Of a stretch of DNA of 7,864 nt, positions 1 to 6,393 are shown piece after piece. The position numbers and the translations under genes were made by a program. How positions within the stretch are numbered: position 1 is the first letter of the stretch; each line of letters opens with the position of its first letter. The DNA comes from an uncultured Chitinophagaceae bacterium (GTDB taxonomy: Bacteria; Bacteroidota; Bacteroidia; Chitinophagales; Chitinophagaceae): contig CAKSVK010000159.1 of NCBI GenBank assembly GCA_934502905.1, forward strand, positions 1-7,864. The letters are read 5' to 3'. A model generated the notes under the pieces. That model worked only from the letters and a program-made list of their open reading frames with translations, did no database searches and had not been told where the DNA came from.

Positions 1-16
1 GTCACAAACAGGGTTT

Positions 17-1534
17 TTAAAAATCAATTTTTGCAAAACAAATATAATTCCTGTACAAACACGGAATAATAACCTGTTTTGCCCCAACCTGCTTGCCGTA
101 TTTAGGTAAAAAATCATAATCTCTGTCAAGGTTTTTGAGGGTGGGTGAGCGTTTGACACTGCCATCTGCGCTGATCGATTGCTCAGCCAATAAGCGGGTC
201 CTGCGCTCTAATTGATTATAAAGAAAATTTATTTCAGATCCGGTATTATAAATCATATAAGACAAAGCGTTACTGGAGTTATCATCAAACAGGCTCTTAT
301 GCATGACGTTGCTCCATTGAATGCTGGCGTCGTTGTCAAAAGAAAATACGGCAATGTTTTCGCTGTAATACCGCGTGCTGCTGCCGCCACCCCACCTGTT
401 CCAGGGACTTCCGTAACCATAGGGACTCCAGTAATTGTACGGCGAATACGGAGAGAATCCATATGGGCTGTACAGGTAGTCGTACCGGTTCCAGCTATTC
501 CCCCTGGAAGAAGTGAAATACAATTCACTCACCACCAAAAATCCTCCATCCTTTTTAGGCAGTATCTGCCGGATGAAGTAATCGTTAAACGCAGTTTTGG
601 CGCTGGTATTTTCCGATTTGGCATCTTCTTTCAGCTGATCGCTGAAAATGTTGAAGCTTTCCGCTTTGATCTGGTTCAGCTCCTTATCAAAAACACCTGT
701 GTACAACCCCTCGATATTGCCTCTTTTCTGCTTGTAATACAGGGATGACAGGATAAATGTTTTATTGATATTATCTGCTTTCAGCTTTACTTCATCCAGG
801 AAGTTGGTGAGTGGGATATTAAAGGTGCTGAAGCTGTCCACCGTCGCAGGTTTTATGAGCAGGTCCATATGTGAAATGTTATCCCGGCTGCCGTTTCTGC
901 CGCAGCGGGCAAAAGCAAAATCCCCCTCATTGTCCACTACAAAATCGCTGAAGACGGCATCCCGCTGCTTAACCGATACCTGCAGCCTGTCTTTTCTTTT
1001 AAATTCCATATTGCCGTTATACAACAAGGTGGTAAAAAGATAGGTCTTCTCATTCCGTTTATTGATCTTAAAAACCATGATCTGCTGCTTGTCTTCGCTG
1101 AAAATGGTCGTGTATATCTTGTTGTCGCTTGCCCCTCCGATCTGGGTGGTGTCTATCTCCACCGGGCCGATCAGCTTATTGCCCGCCCCATCCATCTTTA
1201 CGACACTGCAGTATATCACGTTCCGTTTCTGGTACTGGTATATCATATAGAAAAAGTCCGGGTAGGTAACAAAGTCAACATTGATGATCTTTGCAGGCAA
1301 AAACTCAAGATCCAGCCGGTTCTTAAGCTTCATGTCGTTATCGTAAACAGAGAGATTGTTTTTGTTCCTGTGATTTTTATACACCACAATATCGCCACCC
1401 ACCTTTCCTATGATCTCAAAATTGACCTGCCGGTAATCATCTTTCTCGGGTTCTGTGTAGGTAATGCGCTGGGCTGAAGCCAGTACCGGCAGCATAAACA
1501 GCAGAGCGATCACCATATGAGTTTTCATACGCAT
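17..1534 (-). CDS. Secreted protein of unknown function with a tyrosine-rich loop
   Basis: I do not recognise a named family. The chosen start gives 505 residues. Residues 1-22 form a signal peptide (positive MRMK start, hydrophobic core, ASA-Q end), so the protein should leave the cytoplasm. The reading frame stays open up to a TTG at 1645, but that extension would place 37 polar residues before the signal peptide and would overlap the promoter candidate, so I reject it; ATG at 1528 is an equally good start. The body is rich in short beta-strand-like stretches separated by turns (for example GGDIVVYK, GDFAFARCG and DGGFLVVSE), which suggests a beta-propeller-like fold; this is inference. Residues about 349-390 form a low-complexity loop of Tyr, Pro, Gly, Ser and Trp with four SPY triplets. 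The gene is transcribed away from the hydrolase gene. Nothing indicates a substrate or partner. Confidence 0.85.
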   Translation of the reverse strand: MRMKTHMVIALLFMLPVLASAQRITYTEPEKDDYRQVNFEIIGKVGGDIVVYKNHRNKNNLSVYDNDMKLKNRLDLEFLPAKIINVDFVTYPDFFYMIYQYQKRNVIYCSVVKMDGAGNKLIGPVEIDTTQIGGASDNKIYTTIFSEDKQQIMVFKINKRNEKTYLFTTLLYNGNMEFKRKDRLQVSVKQRDAVFSDFVVDNEGDFAFARCGRNGSRDNISHMDLLIKPATVDSFSTFNIPLTNFLDEVKLKADNINKTFILSSLYYKQKRGNIEGLYTGVFDKELNQIKAESFNIFSDQLKEDAKSENTSAKTAFNDYFIRQILPKKDGGFLVVSELYFTSSRGNSWNRYDYLYSPYGFSPYSPYNYWSPYGYGSPWNRWGGGSSTRYYSENIAVFSFDNDASIQWSNVMHKSLFDDNSSNALSYMIYNTGSEINFLYNQLERRTRLLAEQSISADGSVKRSPTLKNLDRDYDFLPKYGKQVGAKQVIIPCLYRNYICFAKIDF

Positions 1535-1618
1535 TCTAAAAATTGATTGTATTATCATCTTCTTATTGCAAATTAGCTGGTTTTTGGGGAATGTGTAAAC
1601 CTGTCCCTCCATTTTAAC

Positions 1619-1645
1619 CAAATCTATGCTAAAATTACTATTCAA
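1619..1645 (-). promoter_or_regulatory. Candidate Bacteroidetes-type promoter for the secreted-protein gene
   Basis: Reading leftward, TTG (1645-1643) is followed after 16 bases by TAGATTTG (1626-1619). This matches the known Bacteroidetes -7 element TAnnTTTG, with a -33 TTG at slightly short spacing. Transcription would begin near 1612 and leave a leader of about 75-80 bases before the ATG at 1534. The match was made by eye; there is no second promoter of the same quality nearby. Confidence 0.4.
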
Positions 1646-1766
1646 TTTGAGGAGGTGTATTCACTTGTGGTGAAAGAAGTTCGAATCTTCGCAAGCAGGT
1701 GTCATCGGCTGCCGGTAGCATCCGGTTGGTGTCTTACCAATGTCAACTTAGGAAATGTGATCACCG

Positions 1767-1807
1767 GCGCCAGGGTTGTCCCGCAGATCTACTCCCGAAC
1801 CTGGCGC
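1767..1807. repeat. Inverted repeat, 8-bp arms, 25-base loop
   Basis: Arm GCGCCAGG (1767-1774) is perfectly complementary to CCTGGCGC (1800-1807). Two further pairs (TT with AA) form if one G is bulged. GTGATC (1757-1762) and GATCAC (1825-1830) flank it as an outer complementary pair, so the structure could be a larger stem with an internal loop. Confidence 0.45.
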
Positions 1808-1848
1808 AATGTGTTCTGCCTGCAGATCACTTGTGTCACAAAATTCCT

Positions 1849-1865
1849 CCCTGATTGTATCAGGG
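1849..1865. repeat. Small hairpin, 6-bp stem, 5-base loop
   Basis: CCCTGA (1849-1854) pairs with TCAGGG (1860-1865) around TTGTA. One stem of this size is expected by chance in a gap of this length, so on its own it means little. A second small hairpin, CCGGA-CAGCA-TCCGG, lies at 1882-1896. Confidence 0.35.
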
Positions 1866-1907
1866 CAGAACTGTTTCCATCCCGGACAGCATCCGGAGAG
1901 ATTGTAC

Positions 1908-1924
1908 CGGCACAACTTGTGCCG
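1908..1924. repeat. 17-base odd palindrome
   Basis: CGGCACAACTTGTGCCG reads as two perfect 8-base arms around a single C at 1916. It could be the binding site of a dimeric regulator, or a tight hairpin with a three-base loop. TACCGGCA (1905-1912), overlapping its left arm, is also perfectly complementary to TGCCGGTA at 1710-1717, an alternative long-range pairing. Confidence 0.5.
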
Positions 1925-1980
1925 CCTGCCGTGGGAAGTCTGACGCGGTGTTTGGTGTTCGTGGAAGTGTGCGTGTATGG

Positions 1981-2018
1981 CCTCACCAACAACAGTAAAC
2001 AGATATTGTTGGTGGAGG
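1981..2018. repeat. Inverted repeat, 9-bp perfect core extended across a bulge
   Basis: CACCAACAA (1984-1992) is perfectly complementary to TTGTTGGTG (2006-2014), with a 13-base loop between. With one bulged G at 2015, three more pairs form (CCT at 1981-1983 with AGG at 2016-2018). This is the strongest stem in the gap. TTGGTG at 1952-1957 offers a competing partner for the left arm. Confidence 0.5.
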
Positions 2019-2220
2019 TTGAGCGCAAACCCAATCACAACAACAACTATGGCGTCGGACAATCCATATTGTATTGTGAAACCTCCGTGATGTGCCTAAT
2101 ATACTTTTACCTACAACTTTATTGGCCACCCGGATGCAGGTCCTATGGGCCTACATTGACAACTATAGTGCCTGGTGGACGGTGATTGATAAAATAATTA
2201 AGATACCGGAGAATAAAGGA

Positions 2221-2257
2221 AACTGAACTTCGTAATGAATGCATTACTTTTCAGGTT
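2221..2257 (+). promoter_or_regulatory. Two-tier hairpin just upstream of the GH95-like gene
   Basis: GTAATG (2232-2237) pairs with CATTAC (2242-2247) around the loop AATG. Below it, after an asymmetric internal loop, CTGAA (2223-2227) pairs with TTCAG (2250-2254), and bulging one G lets AA pair with TT. The stem ends 31-34 bases before the ATG at 2289. The role is not clear: operator, leader structure, or weak terminator closing anything transcribed through the gap. I saw no clear TAnnTTTG promoter for the downstream gene. Confidence 0.4.
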
Positions 2258-2288
2258 TTAAACCCCATTGTTTAAATACCCGGTGATA

Positions 2289-4571
2289 ATGAAAAAACTC
2301 GTTATAGCTATTCTTGCCATAATATTTGGCGGCAGCCTCTTCGCTCAACCCGTCCTCAAGCACGATCTCCAGTTCAATAAGCTGGCTGCCGTGTGGGATG
2401 AAGCTATTCCGCTGGGGAACGGTACTATCGGCGCATTGATCTGGCAGAAAGAGCAGCATTTGCGGTTTTCACTGGACCGGGCGGATATCTGGGACCTTCG
2501 TCCCATGAAGGGATTGCACAGGGAGGAGTTCAGGTTCAAATGGGTGGAGCAGCAGGTATTAAAAAATGATTATAAGCCGGTACAGGATTATTTTGACGGA
2601 CCTTATGACCGTGAGCCTGCTCCTTCTAAAATCCCGGCGGGAGCGCTGGAGTTTGTACTGCCGGAATCTGCGGTGAGATCGGTGCGGCTTTCCCTTAAGG
2701 ATGCATTATGCGAGGTGTCATGGGAAAACGGTCTGAAATTAAGCACATATGTTCACGCTATCCGGCCTGTGGGCTGGTTCCGTTTTGAGAATATAAAAGA
2801 GGCTTTTGAGCCGCGGCTGATTGCGCCAGCCTACCAGGACCAGTCTCCGGCGGGGGAAGTAAATTCGGTAACCGGCGATAATCTGGGGCGGTTGGGATAC
2901 GAACAGGGTACCGTGGAAAAACAGGGTAACAGTATTGTATACCGGCAGAAAGGCTGGGGTGGATTCACCTACGAGATCACGGTGCGGTGGCGTAAAACAA
3001 ATGCTACCACCATCGAGGGCGCATGGAGCATTTCCTCGCAATACCCGGATACCCGGATAAACAAGCCATCCTCTCTTGTCACCACAGACGCCTTTAACAG
3101 AAATTTTGACACCGACCTGGCAACGCATAAGAGTTGGTGGAACACCTTCTGGTCAAGGTCTTCTCTGCGGGTGCCGGATGCTTTGCTGGAGAAACAGTGG
3201 TACCTGGAACAATATAAATTCGGGGCGGTGGCCAGGAGAGGAGCGCCCCCGATATCCCTGCAGGCGGTCTGGACAGCAGACAACGGCCGGATTCCACCAT
3301 GGAAAGGCGATTTTCACCACGACCTGAATACCCAGTTGAGCTACTGGCCGGCTTATAGCGGCAACCATCTCGAAGAAGCGATGGGGTATATTGACCACCT
3401 GGAGGAAAATAAAGAAAATTACCGTCGCTATACAAAACAATATTTTGAAGCGGATGGAATGGCCGTACCCGGCGTAACCACTCTGGAGGGCACCGAAATG
3501 GGCGGCTGGATCCAGTATTCCTTATCGCCCACGGTTTCATCATGGCTGGCGCAGCATTATTACCTGCAATGGCGTTACAGCATGGATAAGAAATTTTTAC
3601 AGGAAAAGGCCTATCCCTTTGTAAAAGAAGTGTGCACCTTTCTGGAAGCAATAACGATCGTGGATGAGAACGGGTACCGGCGTTTACCCCTGAGCTCCAG
3701 CCCCGAGATCAACGACAACAGGATCAGCGCCTGGTTTTTAACCAATACAAACTACGATTTATCCTTAATGAAGTTTGTATTCACTGCCGCTATAGAAATG
3801 GCAGAGGCGCTCCAGTTGAAAGAAGAAGTGGCAGAATGGCAACAAACCCTTGCCGGATTCGACGACTATGCCATTTCTGAAAATGATGAGCTGATGGTTG
3901 CTGCATCGTTGCCCTATAATGCTTCCCATCGTCATTTTTCCCATCTTATGGCCATCCATCCGCTGGGGTTGATAAAATGGGAAGATGGCGCAAAAGCACA
4001 GGCTGTGATTACCCATACCATCCGTTTGCTGGACAGCATCGGCCCGGATTACTGGTGCGGCTATTCCTACGCATGGCTGGCCAATGTAAAGGCCCGGGCA
4101 AAAGACGGGGAAGGCGCAGCCAAAGCACTGGATATATTTGCCAGCGCTTTTTGCCTGCCCAACAGCTTTCATGCCAATGGCGATCAGACAAAATCAGGCT
4201 TATCCAGGTTCACTTACCGGCCGTTTACCCTTGAAGGCAATTTTGCATTTGCTGCCGGGCTGCAGGAAATGCTGTTGCAGAGTTACGCCGGGTTTATCGA
4301 GATATTCCCCGCGGTTCCCGCGCAATGGAAAGATATCTCTTTCCGGGGACTGAGGGCGGAAGGGGCATTCCTGGTATCCGCAGAAAAAAAGGAAGGACAC
4401 GTGAGGAAGCTTACGGTTACCGCTGAAAAAGGAGGGAGTACCCGCATTAAGTCTCCTTTTGCCGGTCAATGGAAAACGGAAGGCAAAAAGGGGAATATCC
4501 AGGCCAAGGATGAGGGTGGATTTATATATATTACAGGTCAGCCGGGTACTGTAATCACCCTTACTGATTAA
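2289..4571 (+). CDS. Secreted GH95-like glycoside hydrolase (alpha-L-fucosidase-related)
   Basis: The product has 760 residues from ATG 2289; the frame extends to a TTG at 2268, but the ATG puts the signal peptide (residues 1-20, ending SLFA-Q) at the N terminus. The GH95 layout is visible: an N-terminal beta-sandwich (about 24-285, beginning WDEAIPLGNGTIGALI), an (alpha/alpha)6 barrel (about 290-655) and a C-terminal beta domain. Motifs typical of the family are WKGDFHHDLNTQLSYWP (338-354), LSSSPE (468-473), HRHFSHL (547-553) and LEGNFA (648-653). By motif alignment Glu473 matches the general acid (Glu566 of Bifidobacterium AfcA). The classical catalytic base in IDGNFG is Glu649 here, and the first Asn of the NxN pair is Asp345, while Asn347 is kept. 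It should cleave a terminal sugar from glycans in the periplasm or outside; fucose is the family precedent, but the actual sugar is uncertain. No SusC/SusD genes are adjacent. Confidence 0.85.
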   Translation: MKKLVIAILAIIFGGSLFAQPVLKHDLQFNKLAAVWDEAIPLGNGTIGALIWQKEQHLRFSLDRADIWDLRPMKGLHREEFRFKWVEQQVLKNDYKPVQDYFDGPYDREPAPSKIPAGALEFVLPESAVRSVRLSLKDALCEVSWENGLKLSTYVHAIRPVGWFRFENIKEAFEPRLIAPAYQDQSPAGEVNSVTGDNLGRLGYEQGTVEKQGNSIVYRQKGWGGFTYEITVRWRKTNATTIEGAWSISSQYPDTRINKPSSLVTTDAFNRNFDTDLATHKSWWNTFWSRSSLRVPDALLEKQWYLEQYKFGAVARRGAPPISLQAVWTADNGRIPPWKGDFHHDLNTQLSYWPAYSGNHLEEAMGYIDHLEENKENYRRYTKQYFEADGMAVPGVTTLEGTEMGGWIQYSLSPTVSSWLAQHYYLQWRYSMDKKFLQEKAYPFVKEVCTFLEAITIVDENGYRRLPLSSSPEINDNRISAWFLTNTNYDLSLMKFVFTAAIEMAEALQLKEEVAEWQQTLAGFDDYAISENDELMVAASLPYNASHRHFSHLMAIHPLGLIKWEDGAKAQAVITHTIRLLDSIGPDYWCGYSYAWLANVKARAKDGEGAAKALDIFASAFCLPNSFHANGDQTKSGLSRFTYRPFTLEGNFAFAAGLQEMLLQSYAGFIEIFPAVPAQWKDISFRGLRAEGAFLVSAEKKEGHVRKLTVTAEKGGSTRIKSPFAGQWKTEGKKGNIQAKDEGGFIYITGQPGTVITLTD

Positions 4572-4596
4572 AAACAAACAGGATCAGAAAAGATCC
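4566..4596 (-). terminator. Candidate intrinsic terminator of the leftward small gene
   Basis: Read leftward, GGATC (4596-4592), the loop TTTTCT and GATCC (4585-4581) form a 5-bp hairpin, followed by TGTTTGTTTTT (4580-4570). The stem is short, but the T-rich tail makes it terminator-like for the minus strand. It overlaps the last codons of that gene and the stop codon of the converging hydrolase. There is no T-tract on the plus-strand side, so it is not a good terminator for the hydrolase gene. Confidence 0.4.
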
Positions 4597-4934
4597 ATCA
4601 GGGCCTTAGTACGCATTTCGGTATCTGCCAGCTGGATCATGTCATGCAGGCGGGATAGCTCGTTATCACTCAGTATAATGTGTATCGCCTCCGTATGGGT
4701 GGGCAATATGATGCATTTACAATTGGGGTCCGGCATGGGCAAACGGTCCTCCACTCTTTTGCATATGGTTTCCGTAAAATGATGGTACTGTACATGGTCC
4801 ATCGTCAGCATGGTGGTGCCGAAGCTGACCTGGAAGTGAAAGCATTCCTCGCATTGGATTACATAACCGTGTTCGTCGGAATGCCAGGTTTTAAATCTGC
4901 ACATATCAGGATATTTAAAGCAAATAGAAAACAT
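4584..4934 (-). CDS. Small Cys-containing conserved Bacteroidetes protein (DUF6686-like)
   Basis: The protein has 116 residues and no signal peptide, so it is probably cytoplasmic. The segment YVIQCEECFHFQVSFGTT (24-41) resembles, from memory, the small Bacteroidetes family annotated as DUF6686; I could not check this. CxxC (Cys28, Cys31) and CxC (Cys72, Cys74) could together bind a metal such as zinc, which is inference. The C-terminal third (about 86-112) looks helical. ATG at 4904 (residue 11, MCRFKTW) is an equally plausible start and may suit the family better. The gene converges with the hydrolase (12-base gap) and diverges from the membrane-protein gene. Function is unknown. Confidence 0.75.
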   Translation of the reverse strand: MFSICFKYPDMCRFKTWHSDEHGYVIQCEECFHFQVSFGTTMLTMDHVQYHHFTETICKRVEDRLPMPDPNCKCIILPTHTEAIHIILSDNELSRLHDMIQLADTEMRTKALMDLF

Positions 4935-4951
4935 TGGTGATAAAAAAGAGG

Positions 4952-4992
4952 CCGGAAAAGGAAAAGTTCTTTTCGAAAAAGGGAACTTCCGG
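4952..4992. repeat. Imperfect inverted repeat in the divergent intergenic region
   Basis: AAGTTC (4964-4969) pairs with GAACTT (4983-4988), with the 10-base palindrome TTTTCGAAAA (4970-4979) nested inside and a three-base offset (AGG) on the right. Outside, CCGG (4952-4955) matches CCGG (4989-4992) across a bulge. It lies 18 bases upstream of the leftward gene's ATG, so it could be an operator or leader structure for that gene. The rest of 4935-5166 holds no convincing gene. Confidence 0.4.
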
Positions 4993-5134
4993 TTTTATGG
5001 AAATGTCATGGAGCTGTATCTCATTATGCAGGAGACAATGCTGGTTATCAATACAAAACATTATGATTTTGTTAACGTCAACAGCTAAACCAGGGATATT
5101 TTTTAAGGGAAACCGGAATTTCAAAAGGAATTAT

Positions 5135-5141
5135 TATCTTG
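5135..5141 (+). promoter_or_regulatory. Candidate -7 element for the membrane protein / PstS-like / TPR genes
   Basis: TATCTTG, followed by C, resembles the Bacteroidetes -7 consensus TAnnTTTG with one T missing. It lies 25 bases before the ATG at 5167, implying a leader of roughly 20 bases. I found no clear TTG at the -33 position, so this is a weak call. It is the best candidate in the divergent region for driving the three rightward genes. Confidence 0.35.
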
Positions 5142-5166
5142 CCGGGACCCACAATTTATACTGATT

Positions 5167-5412
5167 ATGTCTGTACAAAACAATTGGGAAGATCGGAAGC
5201 AAAGACGGAAGCAATCTTTCATGTCGCTATACAATTATATGATGGGAGCGATCTGGCTGATCGTTGGTCTTTTGTTTTTGCTTAACAAACCCCTCCGGTT
5301 GGAATGGCTGAAGAGTGATCCGGTGATTGATACTATTTTCGGTTTCGTCGGGGTGGCGTACGGATTATTCAGGTTATACAGAGCTTACAAACAAAAAGAT
5401 TATTATCAATGA
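5167..5412 (+). CDS. Small two-helix inner-membrane protein, unknown function
   Basis: The product has 81 residues. A charged N-terminal segment (1-18, rich in Lys and Arg) precedes two hydrophobic stretches, about residues 22-41 (MMGAIWLIVGLLFLL core) and 54-73 (IDTIFGFVGVAYGLF core), joined by a short polar loop, and the tail is basic. This pattern predicts a two-pass membrane protein, probably with both ends in the cytoplasm. I know no named family. Its stop codon overlaps the start of the PstS-like gene in ATGA, so the two are probably translationally coupled and may act together at the envelope. The ATG at 5167 is the first in frame after a TA-rich leader, and no competing start is obvious. 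Confidence 0.75.
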   Translation: MSVQNNWEDRKQRRKQSFMSLYNYMMGAIWLIVGLLFLLNKPLRLEWLKSDPVIDTIFGFVGVAYGLFRLYRAYKQKDYYQ

Positions 5413-6356
5413 ATTTTCAGAAGATGAGAGGAAGTCCGGGTGCGCGGCTTTTGCTGGCTGTTTTATTTGTTATAGGTTTTGGCGGGTGTACGGGAGATAC
5501 CAAAAGGAGGGTAATTGCCGGTAATGATGATTTAAAATCAGGTACTATCCATATCAGTGTTGACGAGGCTTTTAAACCTGTGATCGATTCACAGATCAAA
5601 GTGTTTACTTCCCTGTACCCGGAAGCTGAAATAATAGCGCATTATAAATCGGAGGCGGAGTGTCTCAAAGACCTGTTAAATGACAGTATCCGGATGGTAA
5701 TTGTTACAAGGGGACTGAGTGAGGAGGAAGGAAATATGCTGAAAGACTCTTTGGGGTTTGTGCCCTCGTGGAATAAGATGGCCAATGATGCCATTGCCGT
5801 GATTGTGAATCCCAGTCAACCGGATTCCCTTTTTACAATGGGGGATATCCGCTCGCTGATGAACGGAACAAGCGGATATAAGCTCCGCCCGGTAATGGAT
5901 GGCACCAGCGCCACGAGCACGGTGCGGTATATGATCGATTCCGTGTTGAAAGGAAAGCCGCTCAGCGGCGATATCATGGCAGCCCCCTCAAGTGCGGAAG
6001 TAATTGAGTTTGTATCCAGGAACCCGAACGCTATTGGTTTTCTGGGAGTTAGCTGGATAGGTAACAAGGATGACAAAGAGCAGCTTCAGTTCATAAGCGG
6101 CGTTACGGTGGCATCGTTGGAAGCCGCCAGGGAGAAAGATAAATTCATAAAACCCTATCAGGCAAATATCGCCACCAAAAGATATCCTATGGTACGGGGT
6201 TTGTATTATATATTAAAGGAGAACTACAATGGGCTGGGCAGGGGATTTGCCAACTTTTTAGTACACGAAAAGGGGCAACTGATCTTTAACAGGGCCTATC
6301 TTTTTCCGACAAAAATGAATTTTTCTGTAAGAGAAGCTGCGCTGAAAGAAGAATAA
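5409..6356 (+). CDS. PstS-like periplasmic-binding lipoprotein
   Basis: The protein has 315 residues and matches the PstS-type substrate-binding fold (PBP-like family). A lipoprotein signal ends in FGGC, with Cys27 as the likely lipidated residue. The mature part shows VTRGLSEEE (99-107), resembling the SR-x-L-x-x-E element of the family. RPVMDGTSATST (160-171) lies where PstS proteins carry the SGT phosphate loop, and NAIGFLGVSWIG (207-218) is the conserved IGY-like segment. The canonical SGT triplet is absent, so phosphate binding should not be assumed. Start ATG 5409 overlaps the previous stop; ATG 5424 is an alternative. No PstC, PstA, PstB or PhoU gene is in view. From memory, PstS-like proteins paired with a TPR gene occur near TonB/ExbB/ExbD genes in Bacteroidetes, which would suggest an envelope-energisation or sensing role; no such genes are visible here. 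Confidence 0.85.
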   Translation: MNFQKMRGSPGARLLLAVLFVIGFGGCTGDTKRRVIAGNDDLKSGTIHISVDEAFKPVIDSQIKVFTSLYPEAEIIAHYKSEAECLKDLLNDSIRMVIVTRGLSEEEGNMLKDSLGFVPSWNKMANDAIAVIVNPSQPDSLFTMGDIRSLMNGTSGYKLRPVMDGTSATSTVRYMIDSVLKGKPLSGDIMAAPSSAEVIEFVSRNPNAIGFLGVSWIGNKDDKEQLQFISGVTVASLEAAREKDKFIKPYQANIATKRYPMVRGLYYILKENYNGLGRGFANFLVHEKGQLIFNRAYLFPTKMNFSVREAALKEE

Positions 6357-6393
6357 ATTAATATATTTACCAAAACAAATTTTAAAAACAAAA

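Larger units (their letters stand above)
1655..2226. other. Long gap without a convincing gene; dense in short inverted repeats
   Basis: No reading frame here gives a protein I can recognise. The longest frame (1655-2185, plus strand, GTG start after GGAGG) would encode 176 residues that are rich in Cys, Arg and Pro and lack domain-like patterning. Opposite-strand frames of 104 and 81 codons are also open over the same bases. A short plus-strand frame (open from 2080, ATG at 2134, stop at 2224-2226) ends with a protein-like WAYIDNYSAWWTVIDK stretch but has no start context. The region holds at least eight perfect or near-perfect inverted repeats. Possible readings are a decayed coding region, a structured non-coding RNA, or a regulatory spacer. 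The sequence alone does not decide between them. Confidence 0.45.

Noticed and set aside
1535..1645. N-terminal extension of the leftward secreted protein to a TTG at 1645
   Set aside because: It would bury the signal peptide 37 residues in, and it spans the best promoter candidate for the gene.
1676..1690. tRNA T-arm-like sequence GAAG-TTCGAAT-CTTC, possibly a tRNA 3' end or attachment site
   Set aside because: The fifth stem pair is missing, there is no D-arm, anticodon arm or acceptor stem around it, and the element is itself nearly palindromic. No integrase gene is nearby.
1655..2185. 176-residue plus-strand frame with a GTG start after a GGAGG sequence
   Set aside because: Shine-Dalgarno sites are not typical of this group, and the product is Cys/Arg/Pro-rich with no domain-like pattern. 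Kept only as part of the unexplained gap.
3094..3651. 185-residue minus-strand frame inside the hydrolase gene
   Set aside because: It lies wholly opposite a well-supported coding region and is rich in Arg, Pro, Cys and Ser, as expected of an antisense shadow.
4915..5124. 69-residue minus-strand frame in the divergent intergenic region
   Set aside because: It overlaps the start of the small Cys-protein gene, covers the inverted repeat, and shows no recognisable domain or signal. A real microprotein cannot be excluded.
4934..5164. 76-residue plus-strand frame upstream of the two-helix membrane protein
   Set aside because: It has no ATG start at its left end, has mixed composition, covers the inverted repeat and the promoter candidate, and has no family resemblance.
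6357..6393. Possible separate promoter (TATATTTA at 6362-6369) before the TPR gene
   Set aside because: The last base of the -7 consensus is A rather than G, and no TTG stands at the -33 position. The short gap is better explained by co-transcription with the PstS-like gene.
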